Assembly: GCA_037903475.1 (NCBI GenBank)
Contig: JBAJFG010000389.1
Location: 1 to 64,000, forward strand
Reading direction: 5' to 3'
DNA from: Ancylostoma caninum
Lineage: Eukaryota > Nematoda > Chromadorea > Rhabditida > Ancylostomatidae
DNA length: 64,000 bases
Shown here: positions 57,199-64,000 of the stretch, piece by piece
How positions within the stretch are numbered: position 1 is the stretch's first letter
Layout of the letters: each line of letters opens with the position of its first letter
Notes under the pieces: model-generated
The model's input: the letters and a program-made list of their open reading frames with translations, nothing else
Database searches by the model: none
Told to the model about the DNA's origin: nothing
Position numbers and translations under genes: made by a program

Positions 57199-57525
57199 TT
57201 GCTATTGCATGATTCGAGCGAGAATGAGGCCCAAAACCAAACAATAACACTGAAATCGTGGTTATCCTTAATACCTCCGGCAATACACATAGACGCAGCT
57301 ACAGCTGCATCAATCCTATTACAGCAAATGGAGAAGACTCCCGAAGCTGGAAGATTTACAAGAACTGAAAAAGTCGGCGGGAAAGGCGGAGATAGAGGAG
57401 AAGCGGGATTCTCCGCACATTCATCACATCAACAGTTTTTATCCTGCATAATTCAGGATCAACGGGAGGCAGAATTTTTTTACCTCCAAAAGCACCAACA
57501 AATGGCACTTCGTAACGAACAATGA
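57199..57525 (+). CDS. Coding-like segment, Gln-rich C terminus
   Basis: The 108-codon frame starts without ATG. Composition is protein-like throughout (SWLSLIPPAIHIDAATAASI, then a Gly/Lys linker, then CIIQDQREAEFFYLQKHQQM). The end resembles Gag-like Gln-rich helices of nematode retroelements, but this is only resemblance. It could be a 3' exon or a relic. No neighbours support either. Confidence 0.3.
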   Translation: MLLHDSSENEAQNQTITLKSWLSLIPPAIHIDAATAASILLQQMEKTPEAGRFTRTEKVGGKGGDRGEAGFSAHSSHQQFLSCIIQDQREAEFFYLQKHQQMALRNEQ

Positions 57526-58439
57526 GCATCTGCGGGCTTTAACGTTTGGTTAGATCCAAATTCCCGTCATAAAGGTGCTTTTTGTTTAGGGAAACATTTC
57601 TATTAAGGTCTGCGCCTGGTCATGTGTGTTCAAAGCGAAACACAAGGAATTCATTCATTTCGTACGCTAAGAAACGTTAAAGCAATTATGCATCGTGGTG
57701 CACATGCTTTGTTGTGTGATGTGTGGTCGGGAAGTTTTTGACCTGAATCCAAGCAATGGCTAGGAAGTCCAGCTTTTCTCAAGTATGTAGGGGAGCACTG
57801 TAGATGAACGAAACTAGCAGCTGTATGTATAGCAGAGCGAAAGACAGAAAAGAATTAGTTGAGGAATGAAGATTTGTTGTTTTCTTCAAACATTTTCTTG
57901 TGAGGGACTTCTTCTCCGGAAAGGTGTTTTCCGAAGGTTCGAGAACTTTTCCTTAACATCGCGGAATTACTTGAACTGGTTTATGCGCTCTGCATATCTA
58001 TAACCCTTACAATCACTGCTACCTATAGTATTGTTGTTTTTCTAAAGAAGATCATTTTCTCTTGAGTAAAGTTAATAGTGAAGCGCATCCTGAAAATCTA
58101 TAATGATATCCAGGTTGACAAACAAAATGCGAAGAACGGAAGAACGACAATGTTAATCAGTGCAACGCCGAATTGAGACCAGTCCACGAAAATGAGGCCC
58201 ACTGCGAATATGAATATGGATGCGGAGCGCGAGGGGTTTCCTCATTAGGAGCAGAAGCATTGGCCTGCGACCCCCCTCCGGCTTTCGCCCGCCCGCCTCT
58301 TCCCTCAACATCGTCTGTTACTGACCAGTGCACAACCGAATCAGGCAATTCTACTCGTTTTCCGTGGTAGAATGAGACTCAAAAGTGCGTGGTTCTTAGA
58401 ATTCTAAGGTCAAGAAGTCTACTGAGTGATTGCCCTACA
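57526..58439. other. Gap with one possible hydrophobic terminal exon
   Basis: On the minus strand TTCGCAG (58202-58208) is followed by an open 34-codon stretch to a TAG at 58098-58100. It encodes a membrane-helix-like GLIFVDWSQFGVALINIVVL. It may be the last exon of an unidentified membrane protein. Nothing else seen. Confidence 0.25.
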
Positions 58440-58892
58440 CTATGACTGTTGTGCTGTTTCGGGTCTAGCTGAAGTTTTGGGTTGAAAACTCGAAAAGAAT
58501 TGACGGAAGGTCCTTAAATCCAATAGAAACATCTCTAAACAATTATAGGGTATAAGTTGTGTCGAAAGTCTTCGGACAAATATGCCCTCAACAAAAGTCG
58601 AGGGAAGGAATTCAAGAGAGCAGGGATCTGCAAAAGGAATAATGTTCTGATGCGAAATTTGTTTTCGTATCTTACCGTACGTCGGCCCACGTCTCCCTGA
58701 TAAGACTGATCCCAGTACGTCGGGATTCGCCAGCAATTTTCCACAATCATTTGGATTCATATCATTCGTGCAGTTATGGGTGGTCTGAAGAGTTTTGACG
58801 GGTGTAGTTTTATTATGTGTCAACATAATAATAAACAGAAAAAAATCAGTTAACCTGTTTCCGTTTCGTTCCCTAACACTATACGGAAACAA
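58440..58892 (-). CDS. Possible two-exon gene, Cys-containing, unknown
   Basis: Exon A (58676 to about 58892) ends at a strong GTAAG donor (58671-58675). Exon B (58440-58627) begins after TTTTGCAG (58628-58635). The 48-bp intron has a typical nematode length, and the phases match (G / AT gives Asp). The frame is also open through the intron. Exon A has a hydrophobic stretch (LTDFFLFIIML), then HNCTNDMNPNDCGKLL, faintly like the start of an ShK/SXC domain. Exon B adds two more Cys. There is no ATG at the frame's limit. The only early ATG is inside the hydrophobic stretch, so an upstream exon may be needed. Confidence 0.35.
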   Translation of the reverse strand: MFPYSVRERNGNRLTDFFLFIIMLTHNKTTPVKTLQTTHNCTNDMNPNDCGKLLANPDVLGSVLSGRRGPTYGKIRKQISHQNIIPFADPCSLEFLPSTFVEGIFVRRLSTQLIPYNCLEMFLLDLRTFRQFFSSFQPKTSARPETAQQS

Positions 58893-58899
58893 GACAATG

Positions 58900-58946
58900 A
58901 ATATGGCCTTCCCGGGACCTCATCGGTAGTGAAGGAAGGCCATATT
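58900..58946. repeat. Perfect 13-bp inverted repeat
   Basis: AATATGGCCTTCC and GGAAGGCCATATT flank a 21-nt loop. It lies just upstream of the candidate gene at 58440-58892 and could be a hairpin or a dimeric binding site. Confidence 0.85.
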
Positions 58947-59338
58947 GAACAAAAATGTCTAAGAAGAGACTAACACTTTTCCTTTGCTTCTTTCCTCTTT
59001 CTTGTCCCTGGTGGTCGGCGGCCGGTGGGGAGGTCTCTGAATATAGTAGGTAGTTGTAGCACAAATAGCGAATAGAAGTGGTAGCGCAGAATCAGAAGAA
59101 CAGCATAAAGTGCGGGTCAGAGTGGGTGAAATAAGAAATTATGATTTTGAATCAATGGACGCTCCTTATGAATGATGTCAATCCTGATTGGCGCCGATAA
59201 GCCCTTACGTTTTCATTCCGGATGCACTTTTCTCCAGCTGTTTGTTGTCTTTTAGGTACAAGGCATATACGATTCAATGAACAATTTTTCTAAAACGACA
59301 GTCTACCTAATTTTTAAGCCTGCAAAGTAGAGCAGTGA

Positions 59339-59610
59339 CTCTGTGAAAAGCAGTGCAACCGACGTTACCTATCCTGGCATCCAGTTGGAGTTCTAAAGGC
59401 CGTCAAAACTGCCCAAGTCACTTGTGCTAAGTATGAAAGAGAAATGACTGATCTTCAGAGATTTCTTAAGCTCAAAGAAAACGTATTTGGTCTCAACGAC
59501 ACCAACCGCTTTGACCAAACAATTTCTTTCACGAAGAAATGGAAATTGTTCCGGAGGAATCGTGTGGTTTGGATGGACATCACAATTCTCAAAGCTACCA
59601 ATTAGCCAAG
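59339..59610 (+). CDS. Coding-like open segment, unknown
   Basis: An 89-codon open stretch without ATG at its start, ending in TAG. The translation is protein-like and basic (RRYLSWHPVGVLKAVKTAQV, then REMTDLQRFLKLKENVFGLN, then KLFRRNRVVWMDI). I do not recognise it. It may be an exon or a decayed mobile-element ORF. Confidence 0.3.
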
Positions 59611-61255
59611 GTAATTCTGCTGAAAGAAGTCAACCTCAAGGATGTGGTCATCTCATCTCATGATGTCTGAAGGCCTAGAAACAAGAAATCCAGCATGTGG
59701 TGTTGATGGGCACATCGCTATGGAGAGTTTCTGCTACTGCTAGACCAAGAAATGGGCTTTCGGGATCGAATATTTATTTTTCGGGAAAAAATTGTTATTT
59801 TCTAAAATTTTGTTAAGAAATTACTATTCTCTTCTCTTCACTACGTAGTTTAGCCCACAAACATGTCAAAGACTGTTAGATCACTCTGCCAAGGGTATGC
59901 ATGGATTGAATCCGCCGCTATGAACCAGTTAATCGTCAGATCCCAACGATAGACGTCATTATGCTAGACGTTGTGGGTTGGGCCGAACTGCAGATTTCGA
60001 CTTCTGCGACAAAAATTTTTCTTAAAAAAAGCAGCAAATCCATTGAATAAGCAGGTTCTAGGTTATTTCTATTTCTCATGAGTATTTACAACTCCCATAT
60101 GAATTTGAACCTCCATGTTCCGCTTTGAAAGAAGTTATAGACAAAAAACCAAAAGTTGCAATCTTTTTGCTCGCTACTTTATATGTGAGTAACTAGTGGC
60201 CCTGTGTGGAATTTTTGTGAGGCTCTATCTGTGTGTAACATTTTACTGACCCTACTTAGATATAGGCCCGTAGTAAATGGCGGTACGATGAACTCTAAAA
60301 CTCATCACCAGGCTTTAGGAGATGATTGCATGCCAGCTCACATCCATGGGGTAAGGATAGCAGATAACCGTCACTGCTAGAGCACGCATGTGGCAACAGA
60401 GGAGATCATCGCCCTTCTGGGAGCTGATCGCCCTCTCATGCTGTGAAAATAGTGGGAGAAGCTAGCAGACGCAAAGTGAGACGGTCGAGGTTGCTAATTC
60501 TGCGTCCACTCGCTTCTCGCACTATTTCACAAACATTACATAATCACAAATACGTAGGGCCCTAGGGATCAATTACAGACTGGGAGCCTCTTGCAAGCGC
60601 TCTAGGTTTACATTAGATAAATACATGGAGAAGTAGGAGAGTCCTCAAAACAGCGACAATCTAGCACATTCGCTACTGAAGGTGAAATTAGGCACATACG
60701 TTGCACTAAATTTTACGGAATGCGCTTTGCAATTACTTCTTCAAAACAGTAGAACAGTCATACCCATGACTGATTAAGAAATTGAAACCAGGCCCTCCTA
60801 GTATTCTTCAGCTCGCCTTTTTGTTAGAACGTGAAGACGTATGATTCCCATGCAAAGAGTTACGCTTTTCGATAAGTCTTTTCAGGACACAGTCCTGCAA
60901 ATCTGGTGAATAACAGCTAAGCCAAAATCAGCCGCTTTAAGAAATGCAGTTCTTTGAAATCTGTCAGCAGCTCTCTATCAAAGTATGTATTTTTTCCTTC
61001 GATTCAGCAGTACATACTTAGTCTAAGGCGAACGGAATTTTAATTTATGCCCTGTAGATATTCTTCAGCGAGATATAAAGCCTCGAGCGCTGTTATAAAT
61101 GTTCTTTCTTTTCAAGTTTTCCATTGATTTTCAGGATGCTGCAGTTCTACGTGGCATCCTCACTTATCTGCATTTCAACTTCCTTCAACATTCAGCGTCT
61201 ACACGTCTGAATTCATAGAAATGTTGCTCGATTTTTCACTCTAATGTTCTCCTGC

Positions 61256-61287
61256 CATTATTTATTTATTTATTTACTTACTTACTA
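61256..61287. repeat. ATTT/ACTT microsatellite
   Basis: Tetranucleotide repeat on the plus strand, ATTT units then ACTT units. Confidence 0.9.
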
Positions 61288-61312
61288 TTTTATTATAACC
61301 CCATTCCAAATT

Positions 61313-61360
61313 GAGAAACAATGTCTTGGAAATTATGAGAAACAATGTCTTGGAAATTAC
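61313..61360. repeat. Tandem duplication, 2 x 24 bp
   Basis: GAGAAACAATGTCTTGGAAA followed by TTAT, then the same with TTAC. Confidence 0.95.
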
Positions 61361-62076
61361 GTTAGATAGCGGAATGGTAATTGGTGCACATAAATTGACT
61401 GAAACTGATTATTCTTCCGGAAATTGTTGTTCCAGAGAGTATTCGTATGCCAATTAGCTTATCTCATTTTTGCAATTGTTGTCTGAATTCTGCAGATGGT
61501 GATGCATCTAAATAAGAGAGAAACAGCAACCTGAAAGAAAGGCAGGCAAAAAACGTAAGCGAACAAGGCCATTGAGCGGGAATGACCTGACCCTTCTCAC
61601 ATGGAGACATCAAGGGAGTGGACCTTATCAGGAAGACGAAAAACAACAAAGCTTTTCGGTAAAATGCTTCTGTTTTCGTGTGTATTTTCGACATTTGAAT
61701 TTTTGAATATTCGGAGGATAGTGTACGCTGAGTGGGACTGGAGGAGCTTTTCGATGCCAAAATTGGTTCTACATTTGCCCACGGATTTTCTGGACGAACT
61801 ACATATGTAATGTAAATAAAGTTGGAGCTTCCAAGAATGCAGGGCTGGTATAGCATTTAATATACACTTTCGTTTTGTACATAGAAAAGCTCTTGCCTGG
61901 AAACACCCTGTAAAAGTGAGCTGTTTGAGAGTATGACCAGTGGGGAACTACAAATGTAATCCAGATTTTGCAGCAAATAATGTGTGGAGTGTGCAGGTAG
62001 AAGAGATGTTACTGTCTCTTAATTCATAACCGAATTTATTAGGAAGTGGCTCAGTTGTTACACGATGTACTATGTA

Positions 62077-63330
62077 TTAGGGTGGTCAGAAAGTCTTGAG
62101 CCGTTTGACACTTTTTTTTCTTTATTTTATTATTCAGCACACAATGAATTTTACTCAACAATATAATCACCATCATTAGCCACTACAATGTCCCACCTAA
62201 TGGGCAGATCAGCTATCCCCTTTTCCCAGAACTGGGAGACTGGGAGTCAAAGAAGTCGCTGACCGCCCTTCCAACATCTTCAAGTTTGGTGAATTTTTTC
62301 TTAGCCAGGAATGCCTTGAGGGGGCGAACCAAATGATAATCAGAGGGGGCAATATCAGGGGAATAGGGTGGATGGGGAACCGTGTCCCAGCCCAGCTCCT
62401 CCAACTTTTCACGTGTCTCTTTAGCTACATGGGGCTTAGCGTTATCATGGAGCAGGTGGACAAAAGCTCGTCTCGGCCGTCTTTCTCGAACAGCGTCCGC
62501 TAATTTCTGGAGCTGATTGGCGTAAATGCTACCGGTGACGGTGTGTCCTTGCGGGAGCAGCTCGTGATACAGCATTCCTTGCGAATCCCAAAAGCAGCAA
62601 AGCAGACACTTCTTGGGGTGAAGGTCCGATTTGGCTTGCATTGGAGGGTCTTCTCCTTGAGGGAGCCACAAGGCACGACGCGTATTGGAATCGTAGAGGA
62701 CCCAACTCTCGTCTCCGGAATCAGATCCCTCAGAAACTCCTTTCGTTGAGGGCGGAGAAGGAGAGACTGACAAATGGATATCCGAGTGAAGCGCGTACTA
62801 TCGGTCAAGACATGAGGGATCCATCGAGTCAGCACTTTTCTGTAGTCGAGGACCTGAAGGCGACTGAAAACTGTTTGATGGCTACATCTGAGTCTCGTCA
62901 CAAGACTGCGGGTGCTAACTTCCGGGTCCTCTTTGACGGCGCCGAGAATGACAGAGTCTTCCACCTTGAGGGGGCGTCCCGACCGAGGCTTTTCTTCGAA
63001 GCCCGTATCTCCTCCTTCGAAGCGAGCGAAACAGCGTTTGACAGTGCTGATGGAAGTAGTGTCTTCTCCTAATGCGTTATTGATGTTGCGAACGGTTTCC
63101 GTCGCTCCAGTGCCGCGGCACCATTCATAGAAGATAATCGCTCGAATGTGCACTCGTGGAATTGACATCGTAGTTGAAGTTAAGAAAGGCAACCTGGGTA
63201 TATATACCTATCGGTTTCGAGAGTGATACTGATAGAGGATGATACCACATGGTAGGTCGTGGTACCGGTCAAGAATCGAAAGTTCTGAAACTTTTTAAAA
63301 AATCGGCTCAAGACTTTCGGACCACCCTAA
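62077..63330 (-). mobile_element. Mariner transposon, 1,254 bp, complete ends
   Basis: 27-bp terminal inverted repeats begin TTAGGGTGGTC at both ends and differ at one base. TA duplications lie at 62075-62076 and 63331-63332. Length, ends and the single intronless transposase on the minus strand are standard for mariner. Within the superfamily, the N-terminal RNINNALGE-type stretch and D,D34D centre place it among Hsmar/cecropia-like mariners. A related hookworm mariner (bandit) is known, but I cannot establish identity. Confidence 0.95.
62151..63168 (-). pseudogene. Mariner transposase, two frameshifts
   Basis: The ATG at 63166-63168 opens the N-terminal DNA-binding half (two helix-turn-helix motifs, GRP linker in KPRSGRPLKVED). 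The catalytic residues are all present: Asp in GDESW (62711-62713), Asp in HDNAKPH (62444-62446) and Asp in APSDYH (62339-62341), with 34 residues between the last two. About one base is missing near 62718, just before the first Asp, and the frame shifts again near 62230. Beyond that the expected C terminus continues to TAA at 62151-62153. The copy cannot make a full transposase but is otherwise well preserved. Confidence 0.92.
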
Positions 63331-64000
63331 TACATCTGAAAATATATGATGAGAGTAAATTCGGTAAATGAGAACAGCTTGCTTGAAAGAAAGCCACAAG
63401 AATTGGTAAATGCCTTTTGGATAGCAATTATACAGATGATGACTCGTTTTTCGCTAACCATGTTTTCATGAATTTCTTTAGCTCCCAGCTGCTTGATTTT
63501 CAGCGTCATGGATTAGCCATGACAATAGAACAACCTTAAAGCATGTCCACCTTATCAGACCAAGAAAAAGCAAGATTTTGAGTAAAACTTCTTCTTTGGA
63601 AATTTGCTTTTCATGGATTCTTTCAAAGTACGTGTGGAAGAAGAAAAGTTGTTAACACTACGAACTCATCTTTTTGTTGTAACTCGTTGTATTAATCATT
63701 AATACATATAAATATTGAATGATCTTCTTATCCAGGATTCTATTGCAAAGGGATCGCCTATTCTGGTAGGAAACTTCTGAAGTCCCTAAGTTCTCTAATC
63801 CTGAACTATAGTTTCTTGATAACAAAATCGAAACCACTCTCTGCGGACAATGTTTCCCTATGCGTCTCAGATGATGCTTTTTTCCATCCTTTTCATCTCT
63901 TAGGAAAAACGACAACGTGCATGACCGATGGAGCACGCTGTCACGGAAAACTTATCGTGAACATTTGCTTGAAAAACGACACTTCTGTCCTTTTGGGCAA
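63331..64000. other. Gap at right edge, no gene
   Basis: AT-rich sequence with short frames only. No motif recognised. Confidence 0.6.

Larger units (their letters stand above)
58947..62076. other. Gap with one coding-like relic
   Basis: Apart from 59339-59610 (listed), a tandem duplication (61313-61360) and an ATTT/ACTT microsatellite (61256-61287), there are only short frames. An antisense pair of frames at 61464-61856 has no known motif. Confidence 0.5.

Noticed and set aside
62543..63130. Plus-strand ORFs in the mariner
   Set aside because: Antisense shadows of the transposase.
1..64000. CRISPR arrays, operons or bacterial-type regulation
   Set aside because: No regular direct repeats with spacers; intron structure and element types are eukaryotic.

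Overview
This window reads as nuclear DNA of a nematode, most likely a clade V parasite of the hookworm or strongylid kind. It is AT-rich, genes are sparse and split by introns of up to 8 kb, 3' splice sites read TTTCAG or TTCCAG, and one acceptor sits 4 nt before a start codon, as spliced-leader trans-splicing would leave it. The repeats also fit: a Ty3/gypsy-type element, a Penelope-like relic, mariner and hAT pieces, and 13-14 nt poly-G tracts. The species is an inference; no rRNA or marker gene is present.

Layout: Bases 1-7452 (minus) hold one uninterrupted retroelement frame that runs off the left edge. Its order is Gag, then a membrane glycoprotein-like cassette (signal peptide, furin-like site, Pro/Thr stalk, C-terminal membrane anchor), then protease, reverse transcriptase, RNase H and integrase. 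An envelope-like cassette inside the polyprotein, between Gag and protease, is the most unusual thing here. A possible leader or promoter follows to about 7.9 kb, and a 241-codon unknown ORF in the same orientation lies at 8255-8980.

Bases 10991-26174 (minus) hold the one clearly recognisable host gene, an inward-rectifier potassium channel (irk/Kir family). Seven exons cover the N terminus, M1, pore (TIGYG), M2 and the first part of the cytoplasmic domain. The last exons are not in the window and must lie further left if they exist, so the retroelement separates the visible exons from any remaining ones. The largest intron (11331-19434) contains a degenerate Penelope-like element with reverse transcriptase and GIY-YIG endonuclease, a hammerhead-ribozyme-like core next to it, a mariner-type MITE and a possible small membrane-protein gene.

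Bases 26-62 kb are mostly non-coding and repeat-rich: a three-copy dispersed repeat, a 1.2 kb TIR element, three tRNA-D-arm-like dyads, a hAT-type MITE with a perfect 8-bp duplication, a 471-bp foldback bounded by TTAA, several tandem duplications and further hammerhead-like motifs. A few short coding-like segments are listed at low confidence. Bases 62077-63330 are a complete mariner element with TA duplications, but its transposase carries two frameshifts. Apart from the potassium channel and the mobile elements, no gene product could be named.
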